Of a stretch of 64,000 nucleotides of DNA, positions 8,758 to 16,712 are shown one piece after another (within the stretch, counting starts at the first letter, position 1; every line of letters starts with the position of its first letter). The position numbers and the translations under genes are program-made. Origin of the DNA: Vibrio penaeicida (GTDB lineage Bacteria > Pseudomonadota > Gammaproteobacteria > Enterobacterales > Vibrionaceae); NCBI RefSeq assembly GCF_019977755.1, contig NZ_AP025144.1, positions 2,542,001 through 2,606,000 of the forward strand, given 5' to 3'. Under the pieces are notes generated by a model, which made no database searches, had not been told where the DNA came from, and worked only from the letters and a program-made list of their open reading frames with translations.

Positions 8758-10062
8758 TTAGCGCTCCCAGTATGCCTCTTCCAAGCTATCTTCGCGCTCT
8801 GGAAGACCTCGCGATAAACGAGGCGAATGTTGAACTAACACCTCGTAACTTGCGCGGTTCGAATATTTACACACCTGAGAGAAAGAAGAATACGTCAAGT
8901 ACGGGTACTGATGTTTACTTGAATTCGGCACGTTTTCTTTATGGTAGCGGTTAGCCGCCATGTCATGCAGCAACGCTGATAGTGCTGCATCGCCTGCGCC
9001 ATTGGTGTTCTTTATTTTTTCCGGCCCCCCCATATAAGGTGCGATATGCGAATACACCTTAATAGGGTTAGCGGTATTGGCTTTTAGCACCGGTCGGCTA
9101 AACTCGTAGCGGTTGAATTCTGCAATAGCTCCAGGCAGCAGCGGGAGTGACGTTTCCCGTTTTGCTGTGTCTTCGGCAAAGCCAGCCATGTATAACCCAA
9201 CCGGACCTGCTGTGCATAGCACTAAATCGACCCAATCAAGTGTTTTATCGGAAGCTAAAAGCGGATCGCTTTCCCCTGTTAATGCTTCTGCTTCATCTTC
9301 ATTCATCGCTACCACTGATACATGGTCATGCAAAAATGTTTGCCAGAATTCAGGGTCGTCTTGAATAACGTATTTTGTTCCCAGCGTGAGAACTACTGGC
9401 ACGTCGTATTTTTTCGCGTATTCGATAGCTTTCATTGTTGCTTCAGGCATAGGATCGCCAGGCTTACAACGCACAAGATAAGCGGTCAGCACCAGTGCAG
9501 AAGCTTTTTTGAATATGGCTTCTGGGATGTTATCAGGCTTCAGCTGATTCATATGACCTTCACTGATTGCAAAGGTACGTTCACCGTCTTCGCTGATTAA
9601 TGCGAAGCAGCGACCAATAGCTCCATTCACGCCTTGCAAGTAATTCAGATCCATCCGGCTAGATGTATTACATAGGTACCGATAACCGTAGCTTCCGATT
9701 TTGATGTCTTGGCTCATTACCCCTAGCAGGATAGATTTGTCATCGGCAAGAACCGAGTAATTGTGTAGAGTATTTCCAATCGTACCACCAGCAAACTCGT
9801 TGGTGACTAACCCTTGGTCTTTTAACTCGTTGTACAAATTCTCTGCCGTTTCATCGTCTATAACCAGTGAGTGTCCCTTACTCAAAGAAAACTTTTCGAT
9901 AAATTCATCGCTTACTTTGGCTTCAATATCCACGAGAGTCTGGTCAATACCAACAATGTGAGTGCGTGCCATTTTCTTGCTTTCTTGCGCTTGTGTCACC
10001 AGTGGATCACGCGCGTGCACTGGGAAGTAATGTTTAGATTTTCTTTGACCGGGAAACTTCAT
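8758..10062 (-). CDS. gsk: Inosine-guanosine kinase
   Basis: A 434-residue cytoplasmic kinase, the same length as E. coli Gsk and closely similar throughout: MKFPGQRKSKHYFPVHARDP, FAGGTIGNTLHNYSVLADD, CNTSSRMDLNYLQGV, TKAIEYAKKYDVPVV-like stretches, and the PfkB-type catalytic motif NTNGAGDAALSALLHD near the end. It phosphorylates inosine and guanosine to IMP and GMP for purine salvage. I chose ATG 10062; a TTG two codons earlier is in frame. A PurR box lies ~80 bases upstream. The neighbouring BMP-type transporter (10370-15285) probably supplies its nucleoside substrates, but a terminator between them makes gsk a separate transcript. Confidence 0.97.
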   Translation of the reverse strand: MKFPGQRKSKHYFPVHARDPLVTQAQESKKMARTHIVGIDQTLVDIEAKVSDEFIEKFSLSKGHSLVIDDETAENLYNELKDQGLVTNEFAGGTIGNTLHNYSVLADDKSILLGVMSQDIKIGSYGYRYLCNTSSRMDLNYLQGVNGAIGRCFALISEDGERTFAISEGHMNQLKPDNIPEAIFKKASALVLTAYLVRCKPGDPMPEATMKAIEYAKKYDVPVVLTLGTKYVIQDDPEFWQTFLHDHVSVVAMNEDEAEALTGESDPLLASDKTLDWVDLVLCTAGPVGLYMAGFAEDTAKRETSLPLLPGAIAEFNRYEFSRPVLKANTANPIKVYSHIAPYMGGPEKIKNTNGAGDAALSALLHDMAANRYHKENVPNSSKHQYPYLTYSSFSQVCKYSNRASYEVLVQHSPRLSRGLPEREDSLEEAYWER

Positions 10063-10141
10063 AATCAATAAAACTTATTAAGGGACAAGTTGGGAGCGCG
10101 ATTGTAGCTCGCATGTTAATGAGCGGCAATATCACCAAAAA

Positions 10142-10157
10142 AGGCAAACGTTTGCTC
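10142..10157. promoter_or_regulatory. PurR operator upstream of gsk
   Basis: AGGCAAACGTTTGCTC contains the perfect 12-base palindrome GCAAACGTTTGC, matching the PurR consensus core. It lies about 80 bases upstream of the gsk start, where repression by PurR with hypoxanthine or guanine would be expected. Confidence 0.75.
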
Positions 10158-10293
10158 GTTAATTTAAAGAACTTTATACCGATTTAGCGCAAATTCCAGT
10201 TTAGCTTTCTTTTTTGCTTTTCTTAAATCAGTGAACCAATTTGAATTTATGTAGAAGTATAGGTCATCTTCCATTCTGAATCGTTTAGTCGAT

Positions 10294-10325
10294 AAAAAAG
10301 CCAATTGATTCCTCAACTGGCTTTT
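10294..10325 (-). terminator. Terminator of the nucleoside ABC transporter operon
   Basis: On the minus strand GCCAGTTGA pairs with TCAATTGGC (one G-U pair) around a four-base loop, followed by six T. It is about 45 bases past the last permease gene. Confidence 0.88.
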
Positions 10326-10369
10326 AGCGGGTAATTGAATAGATTCAAAAAAATCTATTTATTGATTCC

Positions 10370-11344
10370 CTATCGCTCTTTAGTGTATGGCTTAGCAATC
10401 GCTTTAGGGGCAACGGCTTTTCCGATGAAACCAGCTAAGAGAACAACGGTTAAAACGTAAGGCAACGCAGAGAATACTTGGGTTGGAAGTACACCAACTA
10501 GTGGGATTTCTACACCTTGCATGCGCGTTTCCAGTGCCGATAAGAAACCGAACAGTAAACAGGCGAAAAACGCTGCTTTAGGATGCCATTTACCAAATAT
10601 CACCGCCGCCAATGCAATATAACCTTGCCCTGCCGTCATTTCCTTACCAAAACCTGCGTTCTGGGCGGTAGAGAGATAAGCACCAGCCAATCCACACAAT
10701 ACACCTGTCACGAGTACGGCTCTAAAACGTAACGAGAATACTGAAATACCCGCCGTATCCACTGCATTAGGTTCTTCACCAACAGCACGTACGCGTAAGC
10801 CGAAGCGAGTTCTAAACAATACCCACCAAGTCGCAATTACCGCAACAAACGCAAGGTAGACAAGAATGTTATGCCCAGAAATAAGTTCAGAGTAAATCGG
10901 ACCAATAACAGGGACATTTTCGCCTAACCACTGCGCACCAGGTAAATCAATAGGTAAGAAACGCTGGTCGTTATGCAGTGTTGGCGTTTGACCGCCTCTA
11001 GAGAACCATGCGTGCCCAAGGGTTATCGTCATCCCGGAAGCAAAAAAGTTGATTGCCAAACCGGAAATGATTTGGTCACCCTTTTGAATGATTGACGCAT
11101 AACCATGAACCAGCGCCAATAGAACAGACGCGCCAATACCTGCCAATAACCCCAACCAAGGAGAACCAAGTGCATAAGCCGTTGCTGCAGCAACAAAGGC
11201 AGAGAACAACATCTTGCCCTCAAGACCAATATCAGCAATACCAGATCGCTCTGAAAATATCCCAGCCATAGCAGCAAAGATAAGCGGTATAGCCAAACGA
11301 ATCGTCGAATCAAAAGTGGACAATAGCCAGTTAAAAATTTCCAT
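10370..11344 (-). CDS. Nucleoside ABC transporter permease (second subunit)
   Basis: A 324-residue integral membrane protein of the BPD_transp_2 type. It has many hydrophobic helices and the family signature FSERSGIADIGLEGKML near the N terminus, GDQIISGLAINFFASG in the middle and the cytoplasmic loop GEEPNAVDTAGI. It forms the channel with the other permease. The start is ATG 11344, with AGGAGG seven bases upstream; the GTG two codons earlier is too close to that site. It follows the first permease gene by 11 bases. It resembles the NupQ/YufQ-like subunits of BMP-family nucleoside importers. Confidence 0.92.
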   Translation of the reverse strand: MEIFNWLLSTFDSTIRLAIPLIFAAMAGIFSERSGIADIGLEGKMLFSAFVAAATAYALGSPWLGLLAGIGASVLLALVHGYASIIQKGDQIISGLAINFFASGMTITLGHAWFSRGGQTPTLHNDQRFLPIDLPGAQWLGENVPVIGPIYSELISGHNILVYLAFVAVIATWWVLFRTRFGLRVRAVGEEPNAVDTAGISVFSLRFRAVLVTGVLCGLAGAYLSTAQNAGFGKEMTAGQGYIALAAVIFGKWHPKAAFFACLLFGFLSALETRMQGVEIPLVGVLPTQVFSALPYVLTVVLLAGFIGKAVAPKAIAKPYTKER

Positions 11345-11355
11345 CGTCACACCTC

Positions 11356-12453
11356 CTATGCTTTCGCTTGACGAGTAAAGAGCCGCTCTACTGGCTCGCG
11401 AATAAGCCTGTCCATCGCGCCTGTAAAGAAGATAACCAAGCCTTGGATAACCATGATGAGCTCAGGGTTCAAGCTCGGCATTTCAAATTGCAGCTCGGTT
11501 CCGCCTTGATATAAAGCACCAAACAAAATCGCCGCAATGATGATGCCAACAGGGTGATTCCGCCCCATAAGTGCTACAGCGATGCCTATAAATCCAAAGC
11601 CACCGGTGAAGTTTAGAATGAGGCGGTTATGCGCACCAAACACTTCATTAACAGCCATCATGCCCGCTAAGCCACCAGATATGGTCATCGCGATAATGAT
11701 GATCCTCTTTGCATTAATACCTGCATATTCCGCAGCAGACGCATTTTGCCCAACGACTCGGATGGCATAGCCCAAACGAGAGCGGAACAATAACAGCCAT
11801 ACTAACCACGCCATGACTAACGCAATAAGCAGCGATGGGTTAAGTAGGGAAAATGGCAATTCAAACCCGTTTGCAGCGCCCCATTCATGCAGCTTAGGGA
11901 ACACCGCTTCAGGGTTGAAATAACGTGAATCTGTCGAGTTACCGCCATATTTAGCAATATGCTCTACCAAGGCGTACCCCATCACAGAAAACGCAATAAA
12001 GTTGAACATGATGGTGGTAACAACAATGTGCGATCCACGCTTAGCTTGTAGGTAACCAGGGACTGCACCCCAAAGCGCACCAAAGGCTGCGGCAACAATA
12101 ATCGCTAGCGGTGCCATCAACCAGACAGACAAAATGCCATCAAGCAATAACATTAATATGCCGATACCTAAACCAGCGATATACGCTTGCCCTTCACCAC
12201 CGATATTGAATAAACCAGCGTGAAAAGCCACAGCCACGGCAAGCCCCGTGAATATAAAGTTTGTCGAGTAGTAAAGCGTGTTACTTAAGCCACCATATTC
12301 GAGGTTAGTCGCTCCTTGAATCATGACAGAGAATGCCGCCACAGGGCTTTCTCCAACCAATAACACGACGAGGCTAGATACCACCAAAGCGAGAATCAGC
12401 TGAAGCAGCGGAACCAGCGCTACATTTACCCATCCAGGTACGGTCTTGTTCAT
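11356..12453 (-). CDS. Nucleoside ABC transporter permease (first subunit)
   Basis: A 365-residue membrane protein with about ten hydrophobic helices. Family markers are FNIGGEGQAYIAGLG, the GSHIVVTTIMFNFIA stretch and the loop GQNASAAEYAGINAKRI, which contacts the ATPase. Its ATG overlaps the stop codon of the ATPase gene by one base (TAATG), indicating tight coupling. It pairs with the 10370-11344 product to form the inner membrane pore of a BMP-type nucleoside importer. Confidence 0.92.
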   Translation of the reverse strand: MNKTVPGWVNVALVPLLQLILALVVSSLVVLLVGESPVAAFSVMIQGATNLEYGGLSNTLYYSTNFIFTGLAVAVAFHAGLFNIGGEGQAYIAGLGIGILMLLLDGILSVWLMAPLAIIVAAAFGALWGAVPGYLQAKRGSHIVVTTIMFNFIAFSVMGYALVEHIAKYGGNSTDSRYFNPEAVFPKLHEWGAANGFELPFSLLNPSLLIALVMAWLVWLLLFRSRLGYAIRVVGQNASAAEYAGINAKRIIIIAMTISGGLAGMMAVNEVFGAHNRLILNFTGGFGFIGIAVALMGRNHPVGIIIAAILFGALYQGGTELQFEMPSLNPELIMVIQGLVIFFTGAMDRLIREPVERLFTRQAKA

Positions 12454-13994
12454 TATGCTTCTCCTTCAGCACTGGCATTGGCCATGAGCAGACCAAGACC
12501 TTTCTCGTCGGTTTCGCTCGCTTTAACTTCACCCGATATCTCACCGTCGACCATTACAATAATTCGATCAGATAGAGACATTATTTCGTCCAACTCTGTG
12601 GAAACAAGAAGTACCGCAGCACCGTTATCTCTAGCTGCAATAATGTTTTTATGAATAAACTCGATAGCACCAATATCCACACCACGCGTCGGCTGACCAA
12701 CCAAAATGACATCGGGATGTTTCAACATTTCACGCGCGATAATCAGCTTCTGTTGATTACCACCGGAAAAATTAGCGCTTTTAAGATAAGGGTCGACGGG
12801 TCTTACGTCATATTGCTCCATCATGTCGCGCGTGGCACCATCAATGGCTTTCAAATCAAGAAGTTTAGAGCCGTATTCTTCATTATGATGGAAGCCAAGG
12901 ATGGCATTTTCTGCCGCCGGCATAGTTTTCACCAGTCCCTGCTTGATACGGTCTTCCGGTATGTGACCAATACTCAGTTCACGCATAAGTGCAGCATCAC
13001 GGTTTACTGATGAGGTAAATTGATGTGAACCTTTGGAGGTCGACACTCTCAGCTCGCCTTCTTGAGGTACCAACGTGCCAGAAAGGACATGAAGAAGCTC
13101 TGACTGACCATTACCAGAAACACCTGCCACTCCAAGGATTTCTCCCGCTTTGACGTGGAAATTAAGGTTCTTGAGACGCTTGACGCCACGATCATCAAAA
13201 TAGCTGACATCTTTCACATCAATGCGCGTTTCTTCTGGCTCAGCTTCTGATTTATCGACATTGAGAAGAACCTTACGACCCACCATTAGTTCTGCAAGTT
13301 CTTGCGGATTGGTTTCAGCTGTCGGTCGATACGCTACCATCTCACCTGCTCGCATAACGGATACATTATCCGTTACCGACATAATTTCTTTTAGCTTATG
13401 GGTGATCAGTATGATGGTCACACCCTGCTCTTTTAAGGTGCGTAAAATATCAAAAAGCTGCTCAGTTTCTTGTGGTGTAAGAACCCCCGTAGGTTCATCC
13501 AAGATAAGAATACGGGCACCACGATACAGCGCTTTTAATATCTCGACTCGTTGCTGTAAACCAACAGGCAACGAGGAAACCAGCGCGTGGTTATCAACTT
13601 CTAGACCGTACTTCGTTTCAATTTCATGCAATGCCTGTTCAGCATCTTTTGCGCTATGAGAAATCAAGCTGTGGCTTTCAGCGCCGAGCATAATGTTCTC
13701 AATAACCGTAAAGGTTTCTACCAACATGAAATGCTGGTGAACCATTCCGATTCCAAGATCGATGGCGTCTTGAGAGTTTTTTATGGCAACTTGCTTTCCA
13801 TCAACGTGAATGGATCCCGAATCCGCTTCATAAAAGCCGTACAAGATCGACATTAGCGTCGATTTACCCGCACCGTTCTCCCCCACAATGCCGTGAATGG
13901 TGCCTGGCTGGACAGCAAAATTAATATCTTTATTTGCCCAAACCGCGCCAAAGCGCTTATTAACGAGTTTTAACTCAATGGCAGGACTGCTCAT
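12453..13994 (-). CDS. Nucleoside ABC transporter ATP-binding protein (two ATPase domains)
   Basis: A 513-residue fused double ATPase of the kind used by ribose/nucleoside importers. The first domain has Walker A GENGAGKST, the signature LPVGLQQRVEILKAL and Walker B ILILDEPT. The second has a degenerate Walker A (GVSGNGQSE), the signature FSGGNQQKLIIAREM and a changed Walker B (VILVGQPTRGVD). This asymmetry is normal in the family. The ribosome binding site GGGAGAGAG precedes the ATG. It is separated from the upstream binding-protein gene by ~290 bases containing a terminator, so expression depends on read-through or on a promoter in that gap. Confidence 0.94.
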   Translation of the reverse strand: MSSPAIELKLVNKRFGAVWANKDINFAVQPGTIHGIVGENGAGKSTLMSILYGFYEADSGSIHVDGKQVAIKNSQDAIDLGIGMVHQHFMLVETFTVIENIMLGAESHSLISHSAKDAEQALHEIETKYGLEVDNHALVSSLPVGLQQRVEILKALYRGARILILDEPTGVLTPQETEQLFDILRTLKEQGVTIILITHKLKEIMSVTDNVSVMRAGEMVAYRPTAETNPQELAELMVGRKVLLNVDKSEAEPEETRIDVKDVSYFDDRGVKRLKNLNFHVKAGEILGVAGVSGNGQSELLHVLSGTLVPQEGELRVSTSKGSHQFTSSVNRDAALMRELSIGHIPEDRIKQGLVKTMPAAENAILGFHHNEEYGSKLLDLKAIDGATRDMMEQYDVRPVDPYLKSANFSGGNQQKLIIAREMLKHPDVILVGQPTRGVDIGAIEFIHKNIIAARDNGAAVLLVSTELDEIMSLSDRIIVMVDGEISGEVKASETDEKGLGLLMANASAEGEA

Positions 13995-14238
13995 TCTCTC
14001 TCCCTGAGTGACTGAATGAATCGATAACTAACGTTGGTTTTGATGTGTATCTTTGCAACGACAAATCTTTAGACTTTAAGATTATAAATGCGACTTTTGA
14101 AAAGCTCATTGAATTCAATTCACTGAATTCTTTATTCATTTTCACCGCTTGTTCTCGCAATATAACTCAGTAACATCTGCCACAGCACCACCAATATTGA
14201 TAATTATATTTATACTCAATACTTGGGGCTCAGAAACT

Positions 14239-14272
14239 AAAAAGCCGGACACAGATCAGCCATGTCCGGCAT
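14239..14272 (-). terminator. Intra-operon terminator after the binding-protein gene
   Basis: GCCGGACA and TGTCCGGC pair around an 11-base loop, with a short U tail on the minus strand, 15 bases after the BMP protein stop. Placed here it would make the binding protein more abundant than the membrane components, a common design for ABC importers. Confidence 0.82.
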
Positions 14273-14286
14273 TTCTTACTACTATA

Positions 14287-15285
14287 TTAGTAAGTACAAG
14301 CGCTATTTGAGAAGTAATCGTGGACAACTACTTTACCAGCGATAATGTCGTCACGAATTTGCTCTACTTTCGACGCCATGTCTGGACCAATCAGGCTGCC
14401 ATTGTGCTCATCAAGAGCCCACGCTACACCTTCTTCTTTCAGACCTAGAGATTGAACACCTGAAGTAAATTTACCTGCGTAAGCATCCATGAATGCATCT
14501 TTAACAGCGACATCCACACGCTTAACCATAGACGTAAGCATCACGCCAGGGTGAAGGTGGTTTTGGTTTGAATCTACGCCGATCGCGTATTTTTTCTCGT
14601 CAACTGCGGCTTGATAAACACCAACGCCAGTACCACCAGCTGCTGCGTAAACAACATCAACACCTTGGTCGAACTGAGACTTCGCTAGCTCTGCACCTTT
14701 CGTTGGGTTGTTCCATGCGGCAGGCGTAGAACCTGTCATGTTTTGTACAACTTTCGTGTCTTTGCTGATGTATTTCGCACCTTGCTCATAACCACAAGCA
14801 AACTTACGAATTAGAGGGATATCCATGCCGCCGACAAAGCCAACAGCGTTTGATTCACTCTTCATTGCCGCTAGAGCACCTACAAGGAAAGAACCTTCGT
14901 GCTCTTTAAACACAACACTACGAACGTTTGGAAGGTCTACCACTGAATCGATAATAACGAAATTCGTTTTTGGAAATTGCTTCGCTACTTTTTCAACGAT
15001 AGGTGCTTGCTGGAAACCAACTGCCACAATAGGATCATGACCACGTTGAGCCAAACGCAACATTGCTTGCTCACGTTGTGCTTCGTTAGTGATTTCAAAC
15101 TCACCGTACTTAATTCCCGTGTCCTTCTTAAATGCTTCCGCACCATTGTAAGCCGCTTGGTTGAAAGATTTATCAAATTTACCGCCCATATCAAAGATAA
15201 CTGACGGTTTAAAATCTGCTGCTTGAGAAGCAAAAGTTGCTAGTCCAAGCGCTACACCTACCGCGACTGACTTAAAGGTCATCAT
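14287..15285 (-). CDS. BMP-family nucleoside-binding protein
   Basis: A 332-residue periplasmic protein. The start is the ATG at 15285, with GGAGAAATTGG directly upstream; a longer frame from 15339 lacks a good site. The signal peptide runs MMTFKSVAVGVALGLATFASQA, with cleavage before ADFKP. No lipobox Cys is seen. The mature protein has the BMP pattern: VIFDMGGKFDKSFNQAAY at the front, VGFVGGMDIPLIRKF, VYAAAGGTGVGVYQAA and a solvent-exposed Asp in IGVDSNQNHLHPG. BMP proteins bind purine nucleosides for ABC import. It is the first gene of the transporter operon. The next-door gsk supports inosine/guanosine as substrates (inference). Confidence 0.93.
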   Translation of the reverse strand: MMTFKSVAVGVALGLATFASQAADFKPSVIFDMGGKFDKSFNQAAYNGAEAFKKDTGIKYGEFEITNEAQREQAMLRLAQRGHDPIVAVGFQQAPIVEKVAKQFPKTNFVIIDSVVDLPNVRSVVFKEHEGSFLVGALAAMKSESNAVGFVGGMDIPLIRKFACGYEQGAKYISKDTKVVQNMTGSTPAAWNNPTKGAELAKSQFDQGVDVVYAAAGGTGVGVYQAAVDEKKYAIGVDSNQNHLHPGVMLTSMVKRVDVAVKDAFMDAYAGKFTSGVQSLGLKEEGVAWALDEHNGSLIGPDMASKVEQIRDDIIAGKVVVHDYFSNSACTY

Positions 15286-15424
15286 CCAATTTCTCCATGT
15301 CATTTGGTATAAAGTAGTAAAATTAGCACCTATCCCCAAATACCTGTGTAATTATCGCCCAATTTTTTACAGATTCTTGACATGATTCACGACTGTGAAG
15401 AAGAACATATTCAATTCGAACAAT

Positions 15425-15440
15425 AGTTAATCGTTTGCGC
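15425..15440. promoter_or_regulatory. Partial PurR-like site upstream of the BMP gene
   Basis: On the minus strand the sequence reads GCGCAAACGATTAACT. The left half CGCAAACG matches the PurR half-site exactly; the right half is degenerate. It lies ~140 bases upstream of the BMP gene start. This is a weak candidate. Confidence 0.3.
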
Positions 15441-15503
15441 AAATATTTTGAGCACAATTCTTGTATACAAAATCAACAATTCGTTCACAACTTGAAACAT
15501 TCA

Positions 15504-16712
15504 TTAGGATATTTCGCATGGAAAACAGAAGGTAAAGCGAGCTCCTTTTGATGATTTTATCAGCTCAATGCGCCCTTTTAGGTATTGAGTAACCAAAATA
15601 TAGGCAACATGCAATCCTAACCCGACGAACCCTTGGCTCCTCTCTGTCGTGATAAAGGGTTCAAATAACGTTTCCTCGACATCAGAAGACACCCCCTTAC
15701 CATCATCACTGTAATCCACTTCTAATTGCCCATTATTGTGGCGCACATTGACCCAAATCTCCCCTTGCTTATCTCCAGAAAATCCATGGTGATAGGTATT
15801 GGTTACCAACTTTTGTAGCACATCATGCACTATCCAAGTATTGAGTTTGACGGTCAGTGCAGGGTCGCACTCAACATTAAAGCTTACACCGAGCTCTTCC
15901 CTCGTTGCGACCGATTCCAACCCTTCTGTCATAAAGCGCCCTACATTAACCGGCTGAACTCGGGTTTCGGCACCAACGGCGTCGAGTTCTCTAAATGAAT
16001 CGATTAAACGGGATTGTTTCGATGTGTTGTTAAGACCGATCGTGGTGAAATCACGGATAGATTCTAACGTTGAGACCATATTACTCTTAGAAAGAGCACC
16101 ACTTTCAATCGAATTTTCTAACGTATCAATTGTGTCTCGAATAGCTGAAAAAGTACTGATGCAATTCCCTATAGGCGTATTCATTTCATGAGCAACACCC
16201 GAGACCAATTTAGCCAGTGAGGCCATTTTCTCAGATTCCACCAACTTGTTTTGCGTACTTCTTAGCTGATTTATTGCATCCGTCTTTTCTTGAACTAAAT
16301 TCTCCAGCTCTCTTTTGGATTGACTAATGCTCAAATGATTTTGCACGCGAGCGATCAGCTCTTTCTTTTGAAAAGGTTTGCTTATGTAATCCACTGCACC
16401 AGAAGAAAAGGCTTTTTCTTTTGCATCTTGGTCTGTCAATGCCGTAAGAAAGATGATTGGAATATCAACGAATTCAGGGTTGCTGTTAAGAATTTGGCAA
16501 ACTTCAAAGCCATTCATCTCAGGCATATTTACATCCAAAAGAATCAATGAAGGCTTGATTCTCTCAACCCGGCTTAATGCAGTTTTACCATTATTTGCAG
16601 TGGCAATCTTATAACCCAACTCTTTTAAAAAGCCGGAAGCGACACCTAAATTTGATGGGCTATCGTCCACTATAAGTATTGAAATATCATGGTCGCTCAT
16701 TAATGTAATCAT
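15504..16712 (-). CDS. Receiver-histidine kinase protein (REC-HisKA-HATPase), soluble
   Basis: A 402-residue cytoplasmic protein with no membrane helix. The N-terminal receiver (about 8-125) has VDDS, the phosphoacceptor in LILLDVNMPEMNG and Lys in SKPF. A coiled-coil linker follows, then a kinase core with His in VSGVAHEMNTPIGN and an ATPase domain with a variant N box (NTYHHG), DDGKGV and GLGLHVAY. It is the last gene of a three-gene operon, and its start overlaps the hybrid kinase gene by ~14-26 bases (ATG 16712 or 16700). It is the probable downstream partner of the hybrid kinase. No DNA-binding or enzymatic output domain is present, so the final output must lie elsewhere. Confidence 0.88.
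   Translation of the reverse strand: MITLMSDHDISILIVDDSPSNLGVASGFLKELGYKIATANNGKTALSRVERIKPSLILLDVNMPEMNGFEVCQILNSNPEFVDIPIIFLTALTDQDAKEKAFSSGAVDYISKPFQKKELIARVQNHLSISQSKRELENLVQEKTDAINQLRSTQNKLVESEKMASLAKLVSGVAHEMNTPIGNCISTFSAIRDTIDTLENSIESGALSKSNMVSTLESIRDFTTIGLNNTSKQSRLIDSFRELDAVGAETRVQPVNVGRFMTEGLESVATREELGVSFNVECDPALTVKLNTWIVHDVLQKLVTNTYHHGFSGDKQGEIWVNVRHNNGQLEVDYSDDGKGVSSDVEETLFEPFITTERSQGFVGLGLHVAYILVTQYLKGRIELIKSSKGARFTFCFPCEIS

Noticed and set aside
15360..15410. Possible CRP site upstream of the BMP gene (TTCACGACTGTGAA region)
   Set aside because: The half-sites are in the wrong orientation for TGTGA-N6-TCACA.
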